Origin: Lutimonas vermicola
GTDB taxonomy: Bacteria > Bacteroidota > Bacteroidia > Flavobacteriales > Flavobacteriaceae
DNA: 64,000 nt
Assembly: GCF_038433205.1 (NCBI RefSeq)
Contig: NZ_JBCDNA010000001.1
Location: 1,615,333 to 1,679,332, forward strand
Direction of reading: 5' to 3'
Under the pieces are notes generated by a model, which saw nothing but the letters and a program-made list of their open reading frames with translations, ran no database searches and was not told the origin of the DNA. Shown here piece by piece: positions 9,281-16,027 of the stretch. The translations under genes were made by a program, and so were the position numbers. The stretch's first letter is position 1, and each line of letters opens with the position of its first letter.

Positions 9281-10330
9281 CTAAACTTGCTTGATATTTG
9301 CTTTGAGTTCGTCTAATAATGCTTTCAGGCTTAAAGAAGCAACTGCTACCTTACAATCGGCTGCTCCGTAATAAATGTAGAGCACATCACCAAACAAAGC
9401 AGTCCCTGTAGGGAATACGACATTATTTACATATCCTTCTTTTTCATATTTATGCGTAGGAGAAAACAAAGGCCTTTTAAGCCTTGAAATCAATATATTA
9501 GGGTTATTAATATCGAATAACGCAGCTGATGCATGGTATACATAGCCTTCGGGAGTCATTTCTGCAGAATGATAAATAAACAACCAACCGTCTTCTGTTT
9601 CAATAGGGGGGCATCCTCCTCCAATATGATCCTTCTCATGCTTATATTTTGGAATCAGCACAATATGCTTTTGAAGATTTGTGATATAGTCTTCCCAAAA
9701 TTCAACGGTTAATTCTTCAGGATTGTCAAAATAGACTATTTGAACTGACGGATACAGCCTATGTATCAGTGCCAATTTTCCATGTATTCTTTTTGGAAAA
9801 AACATAAGGTTTTTATCCCATACATAAATTCTGCTCTTCATTATTTCAGCTAGCTTATACCTTATAAAAAGGTTGTAGAACATCAGGTGCATTAAATTGA
9901 TACGGTTAAAATTTTTCTTGATCAATTTTGAATATTCTTCAAAAGTAAATTTTGGAGTTACTATTCCATGCCTTTTAAAAGATTTAAAATCCTTTGTTGT
10001 TGCATAAGCTCCAAACACATTGATGCCATCATACGCCGAGTAGGCCAGGTAATAAGTATCATCTATTTTAGTAAGCCGGGGATCCTCTACCCCCTGGAAT
10101 TCTTCGGGCGTCATAGGAAAAAAAACCGGCTCCTTTTTTCTTTCAACAATGCTTAGAGGACCATCAAGTTTACAATAACCTAATGTTGAAAAATTACCAT
10201 TTCTTGTCGCACGATAGAGCATGTGTACGGTATCTCCATCTTGGGCAACTGCAGGGTTAAAAACTCCGAGGTTTTCAAAACTATTGGCTGTTTTCTCCAG
10301 GAGAACCCCATGTTTTTTAATAGTCACCAT
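9281..10330 (-). CDS. GH130 family glycoside phosphorylase
   Basis: 349-residue five-bladed propeller enzyme of the GH130 family, which cleaves beta-mannosides by phosphorolysis (or, in some subfamilies, hydrolysis). Seen: NPAVAQDGDTVHMLYRA at the N-terminus, the hallmark GVEDPR with the conserved Asp at about residue 83, the substrate/phosphate region GGGCPPIET, and the terminal VVFPTGTALFGD with YYGAADCKVAVAS. It has no signal peptide, so the substrate is cytoplasmic. A Lys/Arg/aromatic-rich stretch at about 125-165 is longer than in compact members. Proteins of this kind have often been mislabelled 'pesticidal protein'; that label has no basis here. First gene of the operon with the GT4 fusion gene. 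Confidence 0.9.
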   Translation of the reverse strand: MVTIKKHGVLLEKTANSFENLGVFNPAVAQDGDTVHMLYRATRNGNFSTLGYCKLDGPLSIVERKKEPVFFPMTPEEFQGVEDPRLTKIDDTYYLAYSAYDGINVFGAYATTKDFKSFKRHGIVTPKFTFEEYSKLIKKNFNRINLMHLMFYNLFIRYKLAEIMKSRIYVWDKNLMFFPKRIHGKLALIHRLYPSVQIVYFDNPEELTVEFWEDYITNLQKHIVLIPKYKHEKDHIGGGCPPIETEDGWLFIYHSAEMTPEGYVYHASAALFDINNPNILISRLKRPLFSPTHKYEKEGYVNNVVFPTGTALFGDVLYIYYGAADCKVAVASLSLKALLDELKANIKQV

Positions 10331-10452
10331 GTTTATTGAAAAAAGAGTTAAACAATTGAAAACAACAAAATTTAACCCTTTTTAAATGATATACAATGAT
10401 GTGAATCAAGCTTATAATTGATCCTCATCATTTTAATTATTTTAACATTGGG

Positions 10453-10475
10453 GTATTTTTAATAGATAAAAATAC
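10453..10475. promoter_or_regulatory. AT-rich perfect inverted repeat between divergent genes
   Basis: GTATTTTTA and TAAAAATAC (9 bp each, 5-base spacer) lie in the 229-base region between the divergent GH130 and lipoprotein genes, 123 bases before GH130 and 85 before the lipoprotein. It could be an operator; its role is unknown. Confidence 0.35.
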
Positions 10476-10559
10476 TGTGAGAAATTCGCTTGATTCTAAG
10501 ATAAATTTTAAACCTGTTTTTATAATAATACATATTGTCTAATTCTAATATAAGTTCAA

Positions 10560-11048
10560 ATGAAAAATATAGTTAAGTTACTATTATTGTTAATCGTATG
10601 GGGATGCAATGGCCAGGAGAAAAAGGATCTTAAGACCGAAGATGATAAAAAACAAGAAAAACAGCCCATTGAGCGATCCGAAGTGCACAGAGAATATGAC
10701 GAGTTTGGAAATCTGATCAAATATGATTCCATTTATATGTGGTCTTATTCCAACAAGGAAGGTGATTCTCTCAGCGTGAACCTCGATAGTATTATGGATA
10801 ATTTCAATGAGCATTTTGAAATTGTTTCACCTTTTAAGAATAAAGATTATTTTAAATATGCTCCTCAGCTGGATTCAATTTTTATGCGTGACTTTTTTGA
10901 AGAAGATTATTACTTCAGAAGTTGGGAGCACAACCAGGATGACATGAGAGAAATGATGAAAAAAATGGATTCTGTGAGAAATCAATTTCTTAAAGATATG
11001 TATCCCGGCCTTATGGAATCACATAAAAAGCCTCAAAAGAAAATTTAA
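10560..11048 (+). CDS. Putative lipoprotein, acidic, unknown function
   Basis: 162 residues. The N-terminus (MKNIVKLLLLLIVWGC) is a lipoprotein signal with the acceptor Cys at residue 16, followed by a short linker rich in Lys, Glu and Asp. The mature part contains YDEFGNLIKYD and many acidic and aromatic residues (SIFMRDFFEEDYYF) with a helical end (DDMREMMKKMDS). I do not recognise a named family. The acidic residues after Cys (NGQEKKD) do not match the LES surface-export signal clearly, so it most likely stays at the periplasmic face. It stands alone, divergent from the GH130 operon. Confidence 0.72.
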   Translation: MKNIVKLLLLLIVWGCNGQEKKDLKTEDDKKQEKQPIERSEVHREYDEFGNLIKYDSIYMWSYSNKEGDSLSVNLDSIMDNFNEHFEIVSPFKNKDYFKYAPQLDSIFMRDFFEEDYYFRSWEHNQDDMREMMKKMDSVRNQFLKDMYPGLMESHKKPQKKI

Positions 11049-11348
11049 TTTTTGTTCTGTATAGTAAGAAAGGTGTATTTAATTTCGTGATTTTATTTCT
11101 TTTATAATTTTGGGGTACCTTGAAAGCTTTTGGGGTACCTGACAGGACACTTTCTTTAATCAAATAAGTTGACAACCTGCTATTTAAAGTAGAATCTAAG
11201 CATTACAATGCTGATATACTTTAAAGTTCTGGTTCATCCGTATAAGAATTTCACTATATTTATGGCATTGGCCCGGTATAGAATTTGACAAATATCGGTT
11301 GGCATCGAAACAGTAGAAATTTATTTTATAAATTAAAATTAGTGACTT
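11049..11348. other. 300-base intergenic stretch with a 13-bp direct repeat
   Basis: Between the lipoprotein and a small membrane protein on the same strand. No open frame beyond chance length. The only structure is the tandem TTTTGGGGTACCT repeat at 11108-11140, listed separately. A TATAGAATTTG-like box near 11277 could be a weak promoter for the small downstream gene. Confidence 0.5.
11108..11140. repeat. Direct repeat TTTTGGGGTACCT, two copies, 20-bp period
   Basis: Identical 13-base copies at 11108-11120 and 11128-11140. Each includes the palindrome GGTACC. A period of 20 puts both on nearly the same face of the helix, which fits a regulator binding site. Confidence 0.55.
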
Positions 11349-11540
11349 ATGGATTACAAGAAAACAATCATCAATCTTTTGACATGCTTAATTCTATCTC
11401 CTATTATCGTTTACCTTATTTTAGGAGCAGCAAGATTAGCCGGATCTACTTATGAAATGACCAATGGGGAGACCTTTATAATTTGGCTGCTGATGGCCAT
11501 CGTGATCAATCTGTCGATAACCGAAAAGCAGAGTTCGTAA
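11349..11540 (+). CDS. Small membrane protein, 63 aa, unknown
   Basis: 63 residues with two predicted membrane helices (about 8-30 and 41-57) separated by a short polar turn with TYEMTNGET, and a charged tail. I do not recognise the family. The hydrophobic pattern and the A-rich region before the ATG favour a real gene, but its size makes this uncertain. It ends 54 bases before the 3' end of tRNA-Asn, which is on the opposite strand. Confidence 0.5.
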   Translation: MDYKKTIINLLTCLILSPIIVYLILGAARLAGSTYEMTNGETFIIWLLMAIVINLSITEKQSS

Positions 11541-11594
11541 GTTTATTAAAGCAAAAAAGACCTCACATTGCTGTAAAGTCTTTCTGCTATTATG

Positions 11595-11668
11595 CTCCTC
11601 CTCTTGGGCTCGAACCAAGGACCCTCTGATTAACAGTCAGATGCTCTAACCAACTGAGCTAAGGAGGA
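11595..11668 (-). tRNA. tRNA-Asn (anticodon GTT)
   Basis: 74-nt cloverleaf. The acceptor stem TCCTCCT (11668-11662) pairs with AGGAGGA (11602-11596), leaving G at 11595 as discriminator, as expected for tRNA-Asn. D arm with AGCTCAGTTGGTTAGAGC, anticodon arm CTGACTGTTAATCAG with GTT at 34-36, and a standard TTCGAGC T loop. The CCA end is not encoded. A consensus promoter lies 25 bases upstream. Confidence 0.97.
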
Positions 11669-11692
11669 ATGTTATTTCCTTTTTAAGGTGTG

Positions 11693-11723
11693 CAAATATA
11701 AATGTTTTTAAATTTATCGCAAA
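11693..11723 (-). promoter_or_regulatory. Bacteroidetes-type promoter of tRNA-Asn
   Basis: On the minus strand TTTG (11723-11720), a 19-base spacer, then TATATTTG (11700-11693), matching the primary sigma consensus TTTG-N19-TAnnTTTG of Bacteroidetes. The tRNA starts 25 bases downstream. Confidence 0.75.
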
Positions 11724-11750
11724 CGTTTTTAAAGAAATATTTTAAAAAAT

Positions 11751-11796
11751 ATACCCTCTTAAAATGATCTGTTCCAAACCAGTTATAAGAGGGTAT
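11751..11796 (-). terminator. Terminator of sigma/anti-sigma operon
   Basis: 11-bp perfect stem (11751-11761 with 11786-11796) with a 24-base loop, followed on the minus strand by ATTTTTTAAAA. It lies 20 bases after the anti-sigma stop codon. Confidence 0.72.
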
Positions 11797-11815
11797 TCTA
11801 AATCGTTGAAATTCT

Positions 11816-12319
11816 TTAGATATTTACTGAAAGTTTTCTGTTCTTTATAAAATAATCAAGGAACAACAAAGAACTTAAAGCAAAGAAGCTCAAACCGAAC
11901 AAAGGCGAAGTAAGGATAGCCGGCAGGTCAAATGTCATGGAATTTGAAAGTAAATTATCCACTTTTTTCATAGTTCCGTCAATAGCCTGGGAAGCGGCAG
12001 CATTCTTTTCTCCTGTCAAGAGAACATATACAAATATCGATGCCACAAACATCATGATAAACGCCCATGCTTTTTTGCTTATAATAGGCTTGTCAGCTAC
12101 TTTAACCGAAACTTTTTCAACCTCAGCCATAACTCTTGCCGTAAAATTTAAAGAAGGGCTTTCGAGTGCATTCTTTTTCAGCAAAGAACCTAACGCTTCT
12201 TCTTGTTTCGCATCAGCCATCTCAATCTGATTCATAATCTTATCCGTGAAATCAGCAGAGGGCTGCTCAATCTTCAAACTCTCTCGAATGAGTTTATCTA
12301 TTTTCTTATCTTCCTTCAT
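11816..12319 (-). CDS. Membrane protein, putative anti-sigma factor
   Basis: 167 residues. Cytoplasmic N-terminal region of about 85 residues, a membrane helix at about 85-103, a periplasmic segment, and a second helix near 135-157. Its start overlaps the stop of the ECF sigma gene by 4 bases (ATGA), the standard layout of sigma and anti-sigma pairs, so it probably holds the sigma factor at the membrane. The N-terminal region carries two copies of the motif PSxxFTxx(I/V)Mxx(I/V)E at residues 20-33 and 55-68, exactly 35 residues apart. There is no Cys or His, so it is not a zinc-type (ZAS) anti-sigma. No sequence family is recognised; the role is inferred from position and topology. Confidence 0.75.
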   Translation of the reverse strand: MKEDKKIDKLIRESLKIEQPSADFTDKIMNQIEMADAKQEEALGSLLKKNALESPSLNFTARVMAEVEKVSVKVADKPIISKKAWAFIMMFVASIFVYVLLTGEKNAAASQAIDGTMKKVDNLLSNSMTFDLPAILTSPLFGLSFFALSSLLFLDYFIKNRKLSVNI

Positions 12320-12891
12320 AATATTGTTTTTACTTCTTCCTTCAATAAGAGTGATAATTCAGTATTTAATTTTTTCCGTGCCCTAAACAATTTGACTTTG
12401 ATATTTGTCTGTGTCAAGTTTGTGATTTGTTCTATTTCTTCGATCGAACTTTCGTTCATATAAAACAAGGTAATTAATATTGCGTCTTTTTCCGGTAACC
12501 TGTTAATCGCCTCTCTAACATACTTCTGCTGTTCTCCATTCTTAATTGCTTCTATCTGAGGAAAATCACTTCCTTCACTATAATTATCCATCACATAATC
12601 ATCAATATCAGAAGTAGCTACTTTTTTCTTTCTGATTTTTGTGATGGAATTTCTGTATACTATGGTATATAACCATGTTGAGAACTTCGAGTTTCCTTTA
12701 AAGCTGTCCAATTTTTCGTAGGCCTTTAAAAAACTATCCTGGGCAACTTCTTCTGCGTCTTCATGGCTTTTAACGATTTTTATAGCTATCGTATAGGCCA
12801 TGTCTTTATACTTATTTATTAAATAAGCAAAGGCGTTGGTATCTCCTTGCAAGACCTTATCAATATATATTTGATCAGAATTCTTATCCAT
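12316..12891 (-). CDS. ECF RNA polymerase sigma factor
   Basis: 191-residue sigma-70 family protein of the extracytoplasmic-function group. Region 2 covers about residues 18-95, with LINKYKDMAYTIA, the core-binding and -10 recognition helix DAEEVAQDSFLKAYEKL, and FSTWLYTIVYRN. Region 4 covers about 130-182, with RLPEKDAILITLFY and a helix-turn-helix around SSIEEIEQITNLTQTNIKVKL. Regions 1 and 3 are absent, as is normal for ECF factors. Expression is probably autoregulated from the ECF-type promoter at 12917-12946, which mirrors one in front of the divergent DUF6249 gene. The membrane anti-sigma gene overlaps its 3' end. Confidence 0.95.
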   Translation of the reverse strand: MDKNSDQIYIDKVLQGDTNAFAYLINKYKDMAYTIAIKIVKSHEDAEEVAQDSFLKAYEKLDSFKGNSKFSTWLYTIVYRNSITKIRKKKVATSDIDDYVMDNYSEGSDFPQIEAIKNGEQQKYVREAINRLPEKDAILITLFYMNESSIEEIEQITNLTQTNIKVKLFRARKKLNTELSLLLKEEVKTIL

Positions 12892-12916
12892 CCATATTAA
12901 TTATCCATCTGTAGTA

Positions 12917-12946
12917 TCAGACATCATATTTGAGCTTTAGGTTACA
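12917..12946 (-). promoter_or_regulatory. ECF-type promoter of the sigma operon
   Basis: Minus strand: TGTAACC (12946-12940), 17-base spacer, GTCTGA (12922-12917). The -35 GTAAC and -10 GTC elements are typical of ECF promoters. The expected transcription start is near 12910, about 20 bases before the sigma ATG. Confidence 0.65.
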
Positions 12947-12978
12947 AGTTAGTCTAAAAAAATTTATTTTAAAAAATA

Positions 12979-13008
12979 TGTAACCTGTATTTTGATGTTG
13001 TTGTCTTA
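12979..13008 (+). promoter_or_regulatory. ECF-type promoter of the DUF6249 gene
   Basis: Plus strand: TGTAACC (12979-12985), 17-base spacer, GTCTTA (13003-13008). Same -35 box, same spacing and nearly the same -10 box as the divergent promoter of the sigma gene, so the two are likely read by the same ECF factor. Confidence 0.65.
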
Positions 13009-13046
13009 TTAGGAAAGTAAAAAAGTTTAACTAAATAATTTATATC

Positions 13047-13385
13047 ATGGAAGCAATTTTAATCCCCCTAATAGTATTTTCATCTATTTTTGGTATGGTT
13101 TACGTGTATTTAAACACGAGAAACAAGGAGCGTTTATCATTAATTGAAAAAGGAGCAGACGCATCTCTCTTTGCAAGTAAAAAGAACTATAAATCTAACC
13201 TGACTTTGAAATTTGGTATGTTAGCGGTTGGAATTGGTATAGGAATTTTGATTGCATCAATTTTGGAAACCTATACGGTTCTTGACGAAGAAGTCGCTTA
13301 TCCGTCAATGATCTTTTTATTCGGAGGATTGTTTTTGGTAGCAAATGCGATGATCGAAAAGAAAGATAAAGTTGAGGAAGAGTAA
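13047..13385 (+). CDS. DUF6249-type membrane protein
   Basis: 112 residues with three hydrophobic segments (about 4-22, 51-72, 83-102) and a charged C-terminal tail (EKKDKVEEE). The pattern, including RNKERLSLIEKGAD after the first helix, matches DUF6249 membrane proteins of Bacteroidetes, which are often found beside ECF sigma genes. Function is unknown. It faces the sigma operon and has an ECF-type promoter that mirrors the sigma promoter, so it is probably a target of that factor, perhaps an envelope-stress or membrane-homeostasis protein. A shared terminator follows. Confidence 0.8.
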   Translation: MEAILIPLIVFSSIFGMVYVYLNTRNKERLSLIEKGADASLFASKKNYKSNLTLKFGMLAVGIGIGILIASILETYTVLDEEVAYPSMIFLFGGLFLVANAMIEKKDKVEEE

Positions 13386-13406
13386 AAAAGACTGATCTAA
13401 ATAAAG

Positions 13407-13434
13407 AAAGCTGTCAATAATGACAGCTTTTTTT
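13407..13434. terminator. Bidirectional terminator
   Basis: 10-bp perfect stem (13407-13416 with 13421-13430), 4-base loop, T-run on the plus side and a T-rich tail on the minus side. It separates the converging DUF6249 and GH31 genes and can serve both. Confidence 0.85.
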
Positions 13435-13460
13435 ATGCGTAAAAGCCTTATAGGGCGGGC

Positions 13461-15866
13461 CTATTTTGCTGTAATATGCAGCCTGTTAAATTCTTTAGTA
13501 ACCACAAAAGAATTGTCTCCATTGATCTTTAATTTTCTAAGGTCAAGCACTTCATGATCTATGTCAATTTTGGCAATTTTAAAGGGCAGGCCTTTTAAAT
13601 TTATTTTAAAAGTGTCATAAGGAGTGGTATATTTTCCTGACTTGAACTGTTGAATCGTAAGTGATTTCTTTTTTCCTATCAGCTTTAAATCGCGTAAGCT
13701 AAACCTTCCCTTTTTATAATCATAGCCGTCATGAGCATCCTCATATACCTGAGAGGTTTCTTTTCCATTCTTATAATAAACATCCAGAACGAGTTGATCT
13801 ATCTGTTTTTCTCCCACGTATTGCTGAATCGGATACTTTGGAATAATGGCCCCTGCTTTGACAAAGATTGGCATTGAATCAAGATCCGCATCTACCCATA
13901 CTTCCTCTCCACCTATGTTTAGTTCGTCATCCCAGAAATTGTACCATTCGCCTTTGGGGATAAACATCCTTCTTCCTTTTGCATTAGGTTCGGCGATCGG
14001 GCAGGCCAGTATTTTTTCCCCAAAGATAAATTCATCATTCCTGTAATGCGTGTGAGGATCTTCCTGATCGAATAAAACCAATGACTTCAAAATTGGAATT
14101 CCCTCTTCAGCATATCTCCAGAAAGCCGTATATAAATAAGGCAGCAATTGGTACCTGATCTCTATGAATTTTCTAACAACATCGGTAATATTGGCTCCAA
14201 AACTCCAGGGTTCCTGATCTCCATGATCTCCGGAAGAGTGAGTTCTAAAAAAGGGATGAAACATACCCAATTGAATCCATCGGGCATAAAGTTCGCCGTT
14301 GGGTTGTTCGGCAAAACCACCAATATCAGATCCTACAAACGAGAATCCCGACATACTCAGGCGCTGTGCCTGAATATTGGCGATGTTCAAATGATCCCAG
14401 GTGGCAACATTATCACCGGTCCAGGTAGAAGTATAACGTTGTGTCCCCGAATATGCGGCCCTGGTAATTACAAAGGGCCGTTTTGGGTAAGAGAATTTCT
14501 TTAAACCCTGATATGTAGCTCTCGCCATCTGCATACCATAAATATTATGCGCCTTTCTGTGGCTGCACCTGTTGCCTTCGTAGTTATGTCTAACATCATC
14601 AGGAAATGTTTTTCCCGGAACATCCATAACAGCAGGTTCATTCATATCGTTCCAAACACCCTTCACGCCAATTTCTTCGATAAGTTCTTTGTACAACCCT
14701 GACCACCATTCGCGAACTTTAGGATCTGTAAAGTCCGGAAAAAAGCATTCTCCCGGCCATACCTTACCCTTCATATACGGGCCATCTGCTCTTTTACAGA
14801 AATAATCCTTTTCCAGGGCTTCCCTGAAGATATTATAATCCATATCAATCTTGATACCGGGGTCAATAATGGCAATGGTTTTAAACCCTTTATCTTCTAA
14901 TTCCCTGACCATTCTTTTAGGGTCAGGAAAATATTCTTTATTCCAGGTAAAACACCTGAATCCATCCATATAATCTATATCAAGGTAAATGGCGTCACAT
15001 GGGATCTTTAATTTTCTAAATTTATTTGTAATAGCCTTTACATTAGACTCCGGGTAATAACTCCATTTACACTGATGGTAACCCAATGACCACAGCGGTG
15101 GTAACTGATGCGGCTTACCGGTAAGGTCGGTGTATGAGGCGACCACATCGGTCATATCAGGGCCATAAATGAAATAATAGTTCATTTCGCCTCCCATTGC
15201 CCAATAACTTGTCACATTTCTTTGTTCTGCACAAAAATCAAAAAAGGATCTGAATGTATTGTCAAAAAATATCCCATAGGCCTTGGAATGATGCAGGCCT
15301 ACATAAAAGGGGATGGATTTATAAATAGGATCCGTATCCCTTCCGTAAGCGTAAGAATCTGTTACCCAATTCTCAAAGCGTTTTCCTTTCAAATTAATGT
15401 GCACCGGTTTATCTCCCAGGCCATAATAAGCCTCACTATCCTGAGATACTTTTGACATTTTCACAATGTCGCCTCCGAATTCATAACTTTCTTCCCAATG
15501 AAATCCAGTTTCATCTTCGCAGATCAGTTCTCCGTTTTTAACTTCATATATGGATTTTCTCAAATCCTTTTTGGCGATTTTGCAGATCAGCTTCGAAGTA
15601 GTGATGATATAATGAGTATCATTTTCTTCCAGTTCCAAATGGTTATATCCTTCACTCGCATATTTTGTGATGGCATACGAAAAATCATTGTCAAAAATTG
15701 TTTTTGTGCTGTATCTGAATCGTAAAACACTGTCTCGTCTTACGGTAACCTGAAGCACTACATAGTTCTCGGTGGTAAAGTAAAAAGTATCAACATCTTT
15801 TCTGTAGGATATTATTTTAGAAGGAAATAAGTTTCCTTTACTTTCCAGCTCTGTATTTAGAATCAT
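13461..15866 (-). CDS. GH31 alpha-glucosidase, cytoplasmic
   Basis: 801-residue family 31 glycoside hydrolase: N-terminal beta domain with YYGLGDKP, a (beta/alpha)8 barrel, and C-terminal beta domains. The nucleophile Asp is in WNDMNEPAV (about residue 406) and the acid/base Asp in WTGDNVATW (about 483); SDIGGF and RTHSSGDHGDQEPW follow as in the family. It has no signal peptide, so it acts on cytoplasmic alpha-glucosides, probably maltose or short malto-oligosaccharides from glycogen. It is the last gene of the glycogen cluster but is preceded by a terminator-like hairpin and has its own promoter-like box, so it may be partly uncoupled from the genes upstream. Length and motifs are normal. 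Confidence 0.93.
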   Translation of the reverse strand: MILNTELESKGNLFPSKIISYRKDVDTFYFTTENYVVLQVTVRRDSVLRFRYSTKTIFDNDFSYAITKYASEGYNHLELEENDTHYIITTSKLICKIAKKDLRKSIYEVKNGELICEDETGFHWEESYEFGGDIVKMSKVSQDSEAYYGLGDKPVHINLKGKRFENWVTDSYAYGRDTDPIYKSIPFYVGLHHSKAYGIFFDNTFRSFFDFCAEQRNVTSYWAMGGEMNYYFIYGPDMTDVVASYTDLTGKPHQLPPLWSLGYHQCKWSYYPESNVKAITNKFRKLKIPCDAIYLDIDYMDGFRCFTWNKEYFPDPKRMVRELEDKGFKTIAIIDPGIKIDMDYNIFREALEKDYFCKRADGPYMKGKVWPGECFFPDFTDPKVREWWSGLYKELIEEIGVKGVWNDMNEPAVMDVPGKTFPDDVRHNYEGNRCSHRKAHNIYGMQMARATYQGLKKFSYPKRPFVITRAAYSGTQRYTSTWTGDNVATWDHLNIANIQAQRLSMSGFSFVGSDIGGFAEQPNGELYARWIQLGMFHPFFRTHSSGDHGDQEPWSFGANITDVVRKFIEIRYQLLPYLYTAFWRYAEEGIPILKSLVLFDQEDPHTHYRNDEFIFGEKILACPIAEPNAKGRRMFIPKGEWYNFWDDELNIGGEEVWVDADLDSMPIFVKAGAIIPKYPIQQYVGEKQIDQLVLDVYYKNGKETSQVYEDAHDGYDYKKGRFSLRDLKLIGKKKSLTIQQFKSGKYTTPYDTFKINLKGLPFKIAKIDIDHEVLDLRKLKINGDNSFVVTKEFNRLHITAK

Positions 15867-15881
15867 AGCTCTTCATTTTAT

Positions 15882-15896
15882 CTGCCTGACAGGCAG
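15882..15896. promoter_or_regulatory. 7-1-7 palindrome in the GH31 leader
   Basis: CTGCCTG-A-CAGGCAG, a perfect inverted repeat, lies 15 bases before the GH31 start codon, between the promoter box and the ATG. It is GC-rich in an AT-rich leader. It may be an operator or a small RNA hairpin; it could also be a dispersed palindromic repeat of this genome. Confidence 0.4.
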
Positions 15897-15912
15897 TATA
15901 TTTCATTGCAGA

Positions 15913-15941
15913 CAAACCTAATAAAATTCGCTAATTCCCAA
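15913..15941 (-). promoter_or_regulatory. Probable promoter of GH31 gene
   Basis: Minus strand TTG (15941-15939), 18-base spacer, TAGGTTTG (15920-15913), matching the Bacteroidetes form TAnnTTTG. It lies 47 bases before the GH31 ATG and just after the hairpin at 15960-16002. Confidence 0.5.
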
Positions 15942-15959
15942 CGTATGGATCTTTTAAAA

Positions 15960-16002
15960 ATACCTCCTTATTTTTATGAAAAGTTTAAAAATAAGAAGGT
16001 AT
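15960..16002 (-). terminator. Terminator or attenuator between glgB and GH31
   Basis: 16-bp stem with one mismatch (15960-15975 with 15987-16002) and an 11-base loop. On the minus strand a short T-run follows the stem. It begins 26 bases after the glgB stop, so it may end or weaken transcription before the GH31 gene. Confidence 0.68.
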
Positions 16003-16027
16003 CTGTGATAAAAGTTTAAAATCTCTA

